Positions 1-7,206 of a stretch of DNA of 18,896 nucleotides are shown one piece after another; position 1 is the stretch's first letter, and every line of letters starts with the position of its first letter. Source of the DNA: Candidatus Faecivivens stercoripullorum. GTDB taxonomy: Bacteria; Bacillota; Clostridia; Oscillospirales; Ruminococcaceae. Below the pieces are notes generated by a model. It was not told the origin of the DNA. It saw nothing but the letters and a program-made list of their open reading frames with translations, and did not search any database. The stretch spans positions 1 to 18,896 of the forward strand of contig DVLW01000092.1 in the NCBI GenBank assembly GCA_018715285.1. Reading direction: 5' to 3'. A program made the translations under genes and the position numbers.

Positions 1-8
1 CAATATGG

Positions 9-28
9 TTGTTCCGAACAAATGTACC
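9..28. promoter_or_regulatory. Possible operator (LexA-box-like / palindrome) at the left-edge promoter
   Basis: Positions 15-28 read CGAACAAATGTACC, which differs at one central-arm base from the Gram-positive LexA consensus CGAACRNRYGTTYC. It also overlaps a perfect short palindrome, TTGTTC-C-GAACAA (9-21). Both sit just downstream of the -10 at 38-43, where a repressor would block initiation. That it is a LexA site is inference from one match; it could be another repressor's operator or chance. Confidence 0.35.
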
Positions 29-37
29 ATTATCCAT

Positions 38-66
38 ATTATACCAGAAGACGCGGAACCTGTAAA
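38..66 (-). promoter_or_regulatory. Sigma-A-type promoter reading out of the left edge
   Basis: On the minus strand there is TTTACA (61-66), a 17-base spacer and TATAAT (38-43), preceded by TGG to make an extended -10 (TGnTATAAT). It lies beyond the thiE terminator and points off the left edge, so the gene it serves is outside the window. The start site would fall near position 31. Confidence 0.75.
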
Positions 67-107
67 GGCAAAACATCGATTTTACCGCCAGCACGCATAT
101 TTTTTAC

Positions 108-161
108 AACCAAAAACGGATATCCCATCCAACCATATCAGGTCAGTGAGATATCCGTTTT
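108..161 (-). terminator. Intrinsic terminator of the thi operon
   Basis: A perfect 12-bp inverted repeat (113-124 with 150-161, arm GATATCCGTTTT on the minus strand) encloses a 25-base loop. It is followed on the minus strand by a T-rich run ending near 108. It begins directly after the thiE stop codon (163-165), so it closes the thiDCME transcript. Confidence 0.85.
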
Positions 162-162
162 C

Positions 163-801
163 TTATCCGGAAGGGTTGGCCGCTTCAATTTTTTCCCGCA
201 GTTTTCTTGCGGCAGCGGATACATCCGGCTGTCCGAGGATAGCCGAGACAACTGCGACGCCATTTGCACCTGCTTCCACTGGCAGATGGACGTTTTCTGC
301 GTTGATGCCGCCGATTGCGGTCACCGGGATATGAACGGAAGCGAGGATCTCCGAAAGGGTGGAGAGGGTCATCGGCTGTGCTTCCGGTTTGGCACCGGAA
401 GGGAAGAGGGCACCGCATCCGAGGTAGTCGGCACCGTCGCGTTCAGCCTGTATAGCCTGTTCCACGGTCTTTGCGGTGACACCGATCAGCTTATCGGGTC
501 CAAGGATTTCCCGGGCAATTTTACAGGGAATATCCTGCTGACCGAGGTGAACACCAGCTGCGTTGCAGGCAAGGGCAATGTCGATACGGTCGTTGATAAT
601 CAGCGGAATGCCGTACCGGTCGGTTACTTCCCGTACCCGAAGTGCTGTTTCGAGAAACTGCCTTGAATCAGCGGTTTTTTCCCGCAGCTGGACAAGTGTG
701 ACACCGCCCTGAATGGCGGTGTCGACTTTTCCCGGCAGGTCACCGTCCGAAAGTTTCGGGTCGGTTACCAGATAAAGGGTCAGATCAAACTGAGGTTTCA
801 C
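163..801 (-). CDS. thiE: Thiamine-phosphate synthase
   Basis: ThiE joins hydroxymethylpyrimidine diphosphate and thiazole phosphate to give thiamine monophosphate in the cytosol. The 212-residue product has the normal TIM-barrel length. Family motifs in order are YLVTD near residue 10, QLREK near 39, a NDR-x-D-IAL segment leading into GVHLGQQD near 85, DYLGCGALF near 125, AIGGI near 162 and GVAVVSAI near 180. The phosphate-binding loop reads PSGAKP where the family usually has a Thr-Ser-Thr-Lys type sequence, but the lysine is kept. The start is GTG, overlapping the thiM stop as GTGA, which implies translational coupling. It is the last gene of the riboswitch-controlled operon and ends directly before the terminator. 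Confidence 0.95.
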   Translation of the reverse strand: MKPQFDLTLYLVTDPKLSDGDLPGKVDTAIQGGVTLVQLREKTADSRQFLETALRVREVTDRYGIPLIINDRIDIALACNAAGVHLGQQDIPCKIAREILGPDKLIGVTAKTVEQAIQAERDGADYLGCGALFPSGAKPEAQPMTLSTLSEILASVHIPVTAIGGINAENVHLPVEAGANGVAVVSAILGQPDVSAAARKLREKIEAANPSG

Positions 802-1628
802 AGCAAAAGCACTCCTTCCTCCGGCTGCATACCGGCCATTGATACCGCGTCAAACAGCGCTGTATGAAAACTTCCGAGTTTGCCGCCTGAGACCTTTGCG
901 GCGTACTCTCCGGCGCGGTTCATCATCTGGATGCCGCAGGCGGCGCTCAGCGCCGCCTTATCTGGCATCGCAGCCAGAAACGCGCCGATCAGCGCTGAGG
1001 TCATGCACCCGGTCGCGGTTACCTTTGTGAGCAGTATGCTTCCGCCGCGCAGCGGAAAGCTCTGCTTTCCGTCCGAAACCCAGTCGGTTTCGCCGGTCAC
1101 GGCTGCACAGCAGCCGTATTGTGCGGCGGCTGCCGCCGCCGCATGATCGGGCGCGGATGCGCCCGGAACATCGGCGGGCGGACGCCCGCCTGTAAGCCCG
1201 TTTTCAACGGGTGATATGCTTGCATCAAGAGATGCAAGCACGCTGATCTCCGGCAGGTTGCCCCGAATCACCGTGACCGCACCGGTCGCGAGAATCTCCC
1301 GGACGGCCTGCCGCCGGAATGCAGTTGCGCCGACCCCAACGGGGTCAAGCATTACCGGAATGCCGTGCTGCTTTGCAGCCTTGGCTGAACGGAGCATCGC
1401 TTCCAGTTTTGATTCGGTCAGCATCCCGATATTCAGCACCAGTCCGTCCGAATGTGCGGTAATTTCAGCGGATTCCTGCGGTGCTTCGGCCATTACCGGC
1501 TTTGCACCGGCTGCAAGAAGGATATTCGCGCAGTCATTGAGGGAAACGCCGTTGGTGATGCAATGAATAAGCGGTCGGCGTTGGCGTAAAAGATGAATAC
1601 AGTCGAGGTATTGTTTATCGGTCATCAT
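798..1628 (-). CDS. thiM: Hydroxyethylthiazole kinase
   Basis: ThiM phosphorylates 4-methyl-5-(2-hydroxyethyl)thiazole, the salvage route to the thiazole half of thiamine. Visible ribokinase-like features are the N-terminal PLIHCITN segment, MLDPVGVGAT in the middle, RGNLPEI, AVTGETDWVSDG and LLTKVTATGCMTSAL with the catalytic GC pair. The usual GTGC is ATGC here. A loop after the GN-x-x-EI motif is enriched in Gly/Pro and then runs into seven alanines, a low-complexity stretch that is unusual for the family. I take the ATG at 1628 (276 residues) because GAGAAG lies ten bases upstream; a TTG at 1646 inside thiC is the alternative. It follows thiC by a few bases and overlaps thiE by four. Confidence 0.93.
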   Translation of the reverse strand: MMTDKQYLDCIHLLRQRRPLIHCITNGVSLNDCANILLAAGAKPVMAEAPQESAEITAHSDGLVLNIGMLTESKLEAMLRSAKAAKQHGIPVMLDPVGVGATAFRRQAVREILATGAVTVIRGNLPEISVLASLDASISPVENGLTGGRPPADVPGASAPDHAAAAAAAQYGCCAAVTGETDWVSDGKQSFPLRGGSILLTKVTATGCMTSALIGAFLAAMPDKAALSAACGIQMMNRAGEYAAKVSGGKLGSFHTALFDAVSMAGMQPEEGVLLL

Positions 1629-1635
1629 CGGATGA

Positions 1636-2964
1636 TTACTTCTCAATCGGGACGAAATCGTCGCAGAACTCGACCGCTTCGCCGTTCAGAATCTTGTTGA
1701 CCGTCCGGACTGCGCACATCTTGCCGCACATCGAGCAGGAATGCTTTTCTGCCGGAGGAACCGAGTTGTAATAACGCCGTGCCTTTTCAGGGTCAATCGA
1801 AAGAGAAAACTGCTTTTCCCAGTCAAGACGGTTGCGGGCTTCAGCCATCTTATTGTCCCAGTCGCGTGCACCCGGCAGTCCGTTTGCAACATCAGCAGCG
1901 TGTGCGGCAATCTTGGATGCAATAATTCCTTCCCGGACGTCCGACAGGTCAGGCAGACGCAGGTGTTCAGCCGGTGTGACGTAGCAGAGGAAGTTTGCAC
2001 CGTTCATTGCAGCGATTGCACCGCCAATCGCCGAGGTGATATGGTCATAACCGGGCGCGATATCGGTGACAATCGGCCCGAGGACGTAAAAGGGCGCACC
2101 ATGACAGAGACGTTTTTCCATCTGCATATTGGCAGCGATCTCGTTCATTGCCATATGTCCGGGGCCTTCGACCATAACCTGAACGTCTTTTCTCCATGCG
2201 CGTTCGGTCAGGTATCCCAGCTCGATCAGCTCGGAAATCTGTGCACCGTCCGACGAGTCGTCAATGCATCCGGGACGCATCGCATCACCCAGCGAAATTG
2301 TGACATCATATTCCCGCAGGATGTCCAGTACATCATCATAGTACTCAAACATCGGGTTTTCCTTGCCGTTCATCTCCATCCATGCAAACAGCAGGCTGCC
2401 GCCGCGGGAAACGATGTTCATCTTGCGTCCTTCCCGGCGGAAGGCTTCGACTGCACGGCGGTTGATGCCGGCATGAATGGTCATGAAGTCAACGCCTTCT
2501 TTTGCGTGCGCTTCGATAACTTTCAGGAAGTCGGAGACGGTGATGTCCCGCAGGTCTTTTTCCAGATAGCCGATTGCATCATACATCGGAACCGTGCCGA
2601 TCATGGCAGGAGAATAGTCGACCAGCGCTTTGCGGAAATCACGGGTTTTGCCATAGTTGGACAGGTCCATAATCGACTCTGCACCCATTTCAACCGCCAT
2701 TTTGACCTTGTTCATCTCCTGGGTGTAGTCAACACAGTCGCCCGAGATACCGAGGTTGACATTGATTTTGGTGCGCAGTCCGTCGCCGATGCCTTCAGCT
2801 GACAGGGAAGGATGGTTGATATTCGCAGGAATAGCGATAGTACCTGCCGCAACACGGCGCATCAGTTCATCTGTGGACATGTTCTCCTTTTTTGCAACCG
2901 TTTCCATCTGAGGGGTGAGAATGCCTTTTTTTGCGGCTTCCATCTGGGTATGATATTCTCTCAT
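1636..2964 (-). CDS. thiC: Phosphomethylpyrimidine synthase (ThiC)
   Basis: ThiC is the radical SAM enzyme that rearranges aminoimidazole ribotide into hydroxymethylpyrimidine phosphate. The 442-residue protein is the short form, lacking the extra N-terminal region of the roughly 630-residue E. coli type. Recognisable blocks are the start region with AKKGILTPQM, the NINVNLG segment near residue 70, GVDFMTIHAG near 158, SRGGS near 186, EGPGHM near 267 and the C-terminal cluster motif CSMCGKMC. That motif spaces its cysteines as C-x2-C-x3-C, where the E. coli type is C-x2-C-x4-C. The ATG at 2964 is four bases beyond the thiD stop, with AAAGGA inside the end of thiD. Confidence 0.97.
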   Translation of the reverse strand: MREYHTQMEAAKKGILTPQMETVAKKENMSTDELMRRVAAGTIAIPANINHPSLSAEGIGDGLRTKINVNLGISGDCVDYTQEMNKVKMAVEMGAESIMDLSNYGKTRDFRKALVDYSPAMIGTVPMYDAIGYLEKDLRDITVSDFLKVIEAHAKEGVDFMTIHAGINRRAVEAFRREGRKMNIVSRGGSLLFAWMEMNGKENPMFEYYDDVLDILREYDVTISLGDAMRPGCIDDSSDGAQISELIELGYLTERAWRKDVQVMVEGPGHMAMNEIAANMQMEKRLCHGAPFYVLGPIVTDIAPGYDHITSAIGGAIAAMNGANFLCYVTPAEHLRLPDLSDVREGIIASKIAAHAADVANGLPGARDWDNKMAEARNRLDWEKQFSLSIDPEKARRYYNSVPPAEKHSCSMCGKMCAVRTVNKILNGEAVEFCDDFVPIEK

Positions 2965-2968
2965 CTTT

Positions 2969-3811
2969 TCAAGTCCTTTCTGTCAGGTCGGGCGTATGCG
3001 CAGGCAAAACGCCGGGAATCAAAAAACCGTGGTTGAGTGGGCCGTGCCCATGTCCCATTGCAAGGGTATGCAGCATTGCCTGGGTCAGATAATTCTTTGC
3101 CGCCGCAATTGCCGCCCGCATATCCAGTCCTTTGGCAAGATGGGCGGTAATCGCCGCCGACAGGGTGCATCCGGTTCCATGGGTATGGATGGTCTCGATG
3201 CGCGGCGCTGAAAAACCGGCAAACGATACGCCGTCATAATACAGGTCATCTGCGTCACCGTCCAGATGTCCGCCTTTGACCAGCACCGACTTAGCTCCCA
3301 TCTGTACCAGTTTTTTTGCAGCCTCTTTGCGGTCGGATTCTGTTATAATCCGGATACCGGTCAGCAGTGATGCTTCGGGTATGTTCGGGGTCAGCAGCGT
3401 TGTTTTCGGCAGCATTTCCCGGGAAAAAAGGTCAATCGCCGCCGGTTCCAGCAAGGGTGTACCGTCTTTTGCCGCGAGTACCGGGTCTATAACCAGATGT
3501 GTGGGAAACTGTTCGAGTGTCCCGATGACCGCCTGCATCTGTTCCGCGCCGGAAAGCATCCCGACTTTGACCGCACAGGGGTAAATATCGCTGCATACCG
3601 ATTCCAGCTGGGCGCGGACAACCGCTCCGGGCATGGGGTATACCGACTGGACGCCGGTTGTATTTTCGGCGACCACTGCCGTGATGACGCTCATCCCGTA
3701 TACGCCGCAGGCAAGAAAGGTCTTCAGGTCTGCCTGTATACCTGCGCCGCCGCTGGGATCGCTGCCTGCAATCGACAATACCGCCGGCAGTGTCATCTCC
3801 ATCGCTTTCAA
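2969..3811 (-). CDS. thiD: Hydroxymethylpyrimidine / phosphomethylpyrimidine kinase
   Basis: ThiD phosphorylates hydroxymethylpyrimidine (phosphate) to the diphosphate used by ThiE. The 280-residue ribokinase-fold protein shows AGSDPSGGAGIQADLKTF near the N-terminus, ENTTGVQ near 50, VIDPVLAAKDGT near 128, LLTPNIPEA near 160, LVKGGH near 196 and HTHGTGCTLSAAI near 230, containing the GTGC catalytic segment. It is the first gene after the TPP riboswitch terminator. The likely start is TTG at 3811, with GAGAGG about 11 bases upstream; the first in-frame ATG (3802) has no ribosome binding site. A four-codon reading frame (ATG to TGA, Met-Val-His-His) ends overlapping this TTG as TTGA, so reinitiation is possible. 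Confidence 0.94.
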   Translation of the reverse strand: MKAMEMTLPAVLSIAGSDPSGGAGIQADLKTFLACGVYGMSVITAVVAENTTGVQSVYPMPGAVVRAQLESVCSDIYPCAVKVGMLSGAEQMQAVIGTLEQFPTHLVIDPVLAAKDGTPLLEPAAIDLFSREMLPKTTLLTPNIPEASLLTGIRIITESDRKEAAKKLVQMGAKSVLVKGGHLDGDADDLYYDGVSFAGFSAPRIETIHTHGTGCTLSAAITAHLAKGLDMRAAIAAAKNYLTQAMLHTLAMGHGHGPLNHGFLIPGVLPAHTPDLTERT

Positions 3812-3865
3812 TGGTGTACCATCCTCTCTCCATCTGTTCTGATCGACAGGTCAGGTTGTGGCATC

Positions 3866-3896
3866 AAAAAACGCCTGCTCGGTTGAACAGGCGTTT
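3866..3896 (-). terminator. thiD: Riboswitch expression-platform terminator
   Basis: The minus strand carries a perfect 9-bp stem AAACGCCTG/CAGGCGTTT (3888-3896 with 3869-3877), a 10-base loop and six T residues. It lies 14 bases after the TPP aptamer and before thiD. This is the classic layout in which TPP binding allows terminator formation and stops thi transcription. Confidence 0.92.
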
Positions 3897-3910
3897 CATG
3901 TTTAAAAATG

Positions 3911-4003
3911 CTTGCTCCCTACGACAGTATGAACTGACAGGTTCCAAGGGTCAGGTTTTACCTTCTCAACGCCGCCGGTAACCCGGCTTTGTCCCCCTGC
4001 AAT
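3911..4003 (-). ncRNA. TPP riboswitch (THI element)
   Basis: Read on the minus strand, the aptamer has its closing P1 stem (TTGC near 4002 with GCAA at 3912-3915), a P3 hairpin GCCGG/CCGGC, the conserved TTGAGA (3964-3969), ACCCTTGGAACC (3940-3951), the P5 hairpin around CAG/CTG and CGTAGGGA (3916-3923). These match the conserved core of the thi box family, where the usual first element is CTGAGA. It is followed by an intrinsic terminator and thiD, so it should repress the operon when thiamine diphosphate is plentiful. Confidence 0.95.
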
Positions 4004-4026
4004 CAGAAAATATTCGGTTTTGTAAC

Positions 4027-4055
4027 ATTATACCACATTTCCCGGCAAATGTAAA
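4027..4055 (-). promoter_or_regulatory. Promoter of the thi operon
   Basis: On the minus strand: TTTACA (4050-4055), a 17-base spacer and TATAAT (4027-4032), with TGG before the -10 making it extended. Transcription would start near 4020, about 17 bases ahead of the TPP aptamer. Confidence 0.85.
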
Positions 4056-4132
4056 TCCGCCGCTGAATTTTTACCATCAGGGCGAATTTGTAACCACATC
4101 GGATGCACAATCTTCAGATTGGCATCAAGTCC

Positions 4133-4147
4133 GTGGCGACTCGCCAC
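4133..4147. repeat. Short perfect inverted repeat after ung
   Basis: GTGGCGA-C-TCGCCAC is a perfect 7-bp inverted repeat with a one-base centre, about 15 bases past the ung stop. Neither side has a T-run, so it is a weak terminator at best. The rest of 4056-4161, between the thi promoter and the ung stop, holds nothing else I can identify. Confidence 0.4.
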
Positions 4148-4161
4148 CGCAGGCTCTGCGC

Positions 4162-4836
4162 TCAGCCCGGACACCGGGACAACTGCCAGTCGATGTTCAT
4201 ACCGTTCTGGTTGAGGAAACGGGTGGCCTGTGAAAAATGCCGGCACCCGAAAAATCCGTTGTAGGCTGATAACGGGCTGGGGTGCGCCGCCGTCAGTACC
4301 AGATGGGCAGGATTGTCAATCAGCGGCTTTTTCTGCTTTGCGTTGGCGCCCCAAAGCATGAAGACAATCGGTGTCTGCCGCTCGTTCAGCTTTCGGATAA
4401 TCGCGTCGGTAAACTGCTCCCATCCCATCCCACGGTGAGAACCTGCCTGTCCGGCACGTACCGTCAGTACCGTGTTGAGCAGCAAAACTCCCTGTTCCGC
4501 CCATTCGGTCAGACAGCCGTGTCCCGGATTCACAAAACCGATATCCTGCGCCATTTCCTTATAAATATTTTGCAGCGACGGCGGAATCGGTACCCCCATC
4601 TGCACCGAAAAAGACAGCCCGTGCGCCTGTCCAGGACCATGATACGGGTCCTGGCCGAGAATGACGACCTTGACGTTTTCATACGGAGTCAGCCGCAGAG
4701 CATTGTAAATGTTCACCATCGATGGATAAATGGTGTGCTGGGCATACTCCATTGCCAGAAATTGCTGTAATTGCTTAAAATAGTCACTGTCAATCTCTTC
4801 CTTGAGGACTTCGTCCCAGTCATTTCCCGTCAGCAT
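4162..4836 (-). CDS. ung: Uracil-DNA glycosylase (family 1)
   Basis: It removes uracil from DNA by cleaving the N-glycosidic bond, starting base excision repair. The 224-residue protein has the normal length. The catalytic water-activating motif GQDPYHGPGQAHGLSFSV begins near residue 61 (Asp63), followed by NPGHG, LLLNTVLTVRAGQAGSH, VFMLWGANAKQK, the HPSPLSAYNGFFG motif with the second catalytic region (His), and FSQAT near the C-terminus. The start is ATG at 4836, with AAGGAGGT (4845-4852) eight bases upstream; a TTG further out lacks a site. The gene is transcribed away from the PAS/kinase-like gene, and a small upstream reading frame overlaps its ribosome binding site. Confidence 0.96.
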   Translation of the reverse strand: MLTGNDWDEVLKEEIDSDYFKQLQQFLAMEYAQHTIYPSMVNIYNALRLTPYENVKVVILGQDPYHGPGQAHGLSFSVQMGVPIPPSLQNIYKEMAQDIGFVNPGHGCLTEWAEQGVLLLNTVLTVRAGQAGSHRGMGWEQFTDAIIRKLNERQTPIVFMLWGANAKQKKPLIDNPAHLVLTAAHPSPLSAYNGFFGCRHFSQATRFLNQNGMNIDWQLSRCPG

Positions 4837-4873
4837 TCGACATGACCTCCTTAAATTCGACAAAATTCGACAT
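4820..4873 (-). CDS. Possible 17-residue upstream reading frame overlapping the ung start
   Basis: An ATG (4871-4873) with AAAGGT seven bases upstream opens a 17-codon frame ending in TGA at 4820-4822. It covers the ung Shine-Dalgarno and runs 17 bases into ung in another frame. The octamer TGTCGAAT begins both this frame and the stretch just before the ung start, and a third near-copy lies between them. It may be a leader peptide tuning ung translation or a chance frame; there is no homology evidence. Confidence 0.25.
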   Translation of the reverse strand: MSNFVEFKEVMSNADGK

Positions 4874-4882
4874 GTTATGACC

Positions 4883-4911
4883 TTTACAAAATTTTGAATA
4901 TTGGATATAAT
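4883..4911 (+). promoter_or_regulatory. Promoter of the PAS/kinase-like gene
   Basis: TTTACA (4883-4888), 17 bases, TATAAT (4906-4911). Transcription would begin near 4918, leaving an 80-base leader. The leader opens with the small palindrome CAGAC-A-GTCTG (4922-4932), which could be an operator. The promoter lies in the space shared with ung. Confidence 0.8.
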
Positions 4912-4997
4912 GATGGTGAATCAGACAGTCTGCCTGCGCTCTTTCGGCAGCCTGTTCTGGCTCATATTTCCTGATAATTGGAGGGAAAACATCATTT

Positions 4998-6101
4998 ATG
5001 CTGCAAATCATTTTCCAGCTGGTCGATCATGAAACCGTTCCGGCCTGCTGTATCGATAAAACCGGCATGATTTTACATGCCAATTCTGCCGCACTTGATA
5101 TCTCCCCACTGTGTACGACAATGTATCTGTCGGAATTTTTACCTGATTTTTTCCCAGCTGACGGATTTCAGCCGGATTATGAACAGTTCGCCAGTCAGCA
5201 GACGCTGCTGGATGGCGCCGGTAACCGGCTGGAACTCTGCCGGTTCGGTGACTGGTTCCTCTGCCGGATTCAGCCAGCTGTTGAATCGAAAAATGGTGCC
5301 GCTCCCTATACGGATGGTACCGCCGAAGTGGCACGCATCCGTCAGGCCGCGGTGAACCTGCTGCAGCATAATTCCAGCGCCGAAGACCAGCTGTATGATA
5401 TGTATGAGGATTTTGAACGGAAACAGGCCGTTTCCCTCTGCAAAACCATGACCGGTTCACTTCATACCGGTTCGATGGACGCAAGACGGATTATCCTCGG
5501 CTGCAACCGGCTGGAAATCAGCTATCTGGGCAGTTTTTTCCTGTATCCGCCTCAGCGGATAGACCTTGGCGACGCGCTGACAACTCTGGTCAGCGATATC
5601 AGGGAACGTCTGCCGGGACTGAAAATGACGGTCGAAACAGAAATCGATCCGCTTCCGATGAACGTTTCCATCAACTGGGAGCTGTTCAGAAGAGCACTGC
5701 TGGAAGCTTTCCGGATGGCTGCGGTCAGCGCTGAACACCGCAATGGTACAACCTTATTCGGCGTGATGCTGACACGGGAAAAGAAATCTGCCGTTATCAC
5801 TTTGAGCGAAAATACCTATCTGCTCCCGGCTAAAGATGACCTTCCGCCTGAAAAAGTCAACAGGGAAGAGTCGATGCTGTTTATCCGCCGGGTTGTCGAG
5901 TATTTCCATGGCGAGGTGACGACGGGAGAAACTTCGACCGGTGATGACCAGATGCAGATCCGGCTTCCGATCCTTCCGTTTGAGAGAAATACCGCGCCGA
6001 CGCTGATGGTGCATAACCGGACGGAATATAATTATACAACCAGAGTGATGACTTCTGACGTGCTGGTCTATCTGGAAAGTTTTACCGAACCCGAGGACTG
6101 A
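4998..6101 (+). CDS. PAS / degenerate histidine-kinase-like protein of unknown role
   Basis: This 367-residue soluble protein has no signal peptide or membrane helix. Residues 5-95 resemble a PAS sensor domain (PACCIDKTGMILHAN). Residues about 135-210 could be the two-helix dimerisation part, but no H-box histidine in a kinase context is evident. Residues 220-330 look like a worn HATPase domain: LFRRALLEAF stands where the Asn-containing N-box would be, and FIRRVVEYFHGEV followed by IRLPIL resembles the end of a kinase domain. The DxGxG ATP-lid motif is missing. It may therefore bind a ligand or partner without phosphotransfer. The ATG at 4998 has GGAGGG 12 bases upstream. It is the only plus-strand gene, with no response regulator nearby. 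Confidence 0.7.
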   Translation: MLQIIFQLVDHETVPACCIDKTGMILHANSAALDISPLCTTMYLSEFLPDFFPADGFQPDYEQFASQQTLLDGAGNRLELCRFGDWFLCRIQPAVESKNGAAPYTDGTAEVARIRQAAVNLLQHNSSAEDQLYDMYEDFERKQAVSLCKTMTGSLHTGSMDARRIILGCNRLEISYLGSFFLYPPQRIDLGDALTTLVSDIRERLPGLKMTVETEIDPLPMNVSINWELFRRALLEAFRMAAVSAEHRNGTTLFGVMLTREKKSAVITLSENTYLLPAKDDLPPEKVNREESMLFIRRVVEYFHGEVTTGETSTGDDQMQIRLPILPFERNTAPTLMVHNRTEYNYTTRVMTSDVLVYLESFTEPED

Positions 6102-6120
6102 TTCACTGATGTGTCCGTCA

Positions 6121-7155
6121 TTACGCCTGCCGGTGCGGTGCCTCGCCGAGACTTTCCCGAAGCTGGAAGGGTGTTGGCAGGCAGATGGTCTGCCCTTGGG
6201 TTATGGTATGGGTGTCGATGGCTTTTCTTGCGAGTTCAAGACACTTTTCCGCCATCGTTTCCATCGGCAGATAAACGTTTGAGAGCGCCGGCATTGCATA
6301 TGCGGCATATGAGGATTCGCCGTTGCCGATGCTGATGACCGACATCTGCTCGGGTACGCGGATTTTGCAGTCGTACAGGGTACGCAGTGCACCGAGTGCA
6401 ATCGCGTCAGATGCGCAGTAGATTGCACTGCACGGAATCCTGGATTCCAGAGCTTTACGGCAGGCTGCCGCTCCGCCTGAAAGAGACGAATCCGTCTGGA
6501 TGATGCGGTCAGCGTAGATCGGGTATCCGGCCTGCTGGTAGGCATTGAACAGTCCTTCATCTCTCTGGCGCATATAGGCAAAATTTCCGGATGAGGTCAG
6601 CGCACAGATGTTGCGGTGGCCTCTTTTGAGCAGTTCTTCCGCTGCAATTCTGCCCATCTGCTGTTCATCGACGGTTACGCAGGGGTACCGGCTGCTTTCA
6701 CGGTTGTACAGTACGACAGGGAAGTTCAGTTCGGTCTGCTCCAGAAACGCCATATCTTCTTCCGAGGCGTTTGCGATGATCGCTGCGTGAAAACGCCGTC
6801 CATCCAGCAGACTGCGCTGATGGGAAAGCTGGCCCGAAAGATAGGTCATGACCACCAGCTCGATGGAACTGTCTCCGATGATCTGCCGCTGCATTCCCTG
6901 TAAAAAGCGGCTGAGCATGGTGGTACGGAAGTCGTTTGCCCAGAAAAGGGCGATGGTTACGCTTTCAGAATCGGCGGAAAGCCGTAGTTTTCTGGCGGCA
7001 ATATTGGGTTTATAGTCCAGTTCCCGGACGGCATCCCAGACTTTTTCACAGGTAGCAGGGGTGATTTTCCGTGCCTGTGCCTGTCCGTTGATGACGATGG
7101 AGACAGTACTCAGTGAGACGCCGGCAAGCGCGGCAACCTCCCGGATGGTTGACAT
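6121..7155 (-). CDS. LacI-family transcriptional regulator
   Basis: This 344-residue repressor-type protein has an N-terminal LacI helix-turn-helix (TIREVAALAGVSLSTVS, residues 3-19), the hinge region YKPNIAARKLR near 48-58 and a periplasmic-binding-protein-like effector domain to the end. The effector domain includes RGHRNICALTSS, DAIALGALR and GNGESSYAAYAMPALSNV segments. It probably senses a sugar or related small molecule, but no sugar transporter or glycosidase gene lies beside it, so its target cannot be named. AAAGGGGGAA lies about eight bases before the ATG. It converges on the PAS-like gene with 19 bases between the two stops and no visible terminator. Its leader contains large hairpins. 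Confidence 0.92.
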   Translation of the reverse strand: MSTIREVAALAGVSLSTVSIVINGQAQARKITPATCEKVWDAVRELDYKPNIAARKLRLSADSESVTIALFWANDFRTTMLSRFLQGMQRQIIGDSSIELVVMTYLSGQLSHQRSLLDGRRFHAAIIANASEEDMAFLEQTELNFPVVLYNRESSRYPCVTVDEQQMGRIAAEELLKRGHRNICALTSSGNFAYMRQRDEGLFNAYQQAGYPIYADRIIQTDSSLSGGAAACRKALESRIPCSAIYCASDAIALGALRTLYDCKIRVPEQMSVISIGNGESSYAAYAMPALSNVYLPMETMAEKCLELARKAIDTHTITQGQTICLPTPFQLRESLGEAPHRQA

Positions 7156-7176
7156 GGTGAGAAGTTCCCCCTTTTA

Positions 7177-7192
7177 TGCGGACGATGCCGCA
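7177..7192. repeat. Inverted repeat in the LacI-gene leader
   Basis: TGCGG-6 bases-CCGCA, followed on the plus strand by CTTTTTTG. It lies 22 bases before the LacI-family start codon. It could be an operator for autoregulation, a leader hairpin, or a small plus-strand terminator; the sequence does not decide. Confidence 0.4.
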
Positions 7193-7206
7193 CTTTTTTG
7201 GTAATA

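Noticed and set aside
1130..1145. Run of alanine codons in thiM as a possible repeat or frameshift
   Set aside because: The frame continues correctly on both sides into conserved ThiM motifs, so it is a low-complexity loop and not a lesion.
1741..2802. 353-codon plus-strand open frame opposite thiC
   Set aside because: It is fully antisense to an unmistakable thiC; the long frame follows from thiC codon bias and its product has no coherent family motif.
4028..4246. 72-codon minus-strand frame past the end of ung
   Set aside because: It overlaps ung in another frame, has no good ribosome binding site, crosses the thi promoter and shows no recognisable domain.
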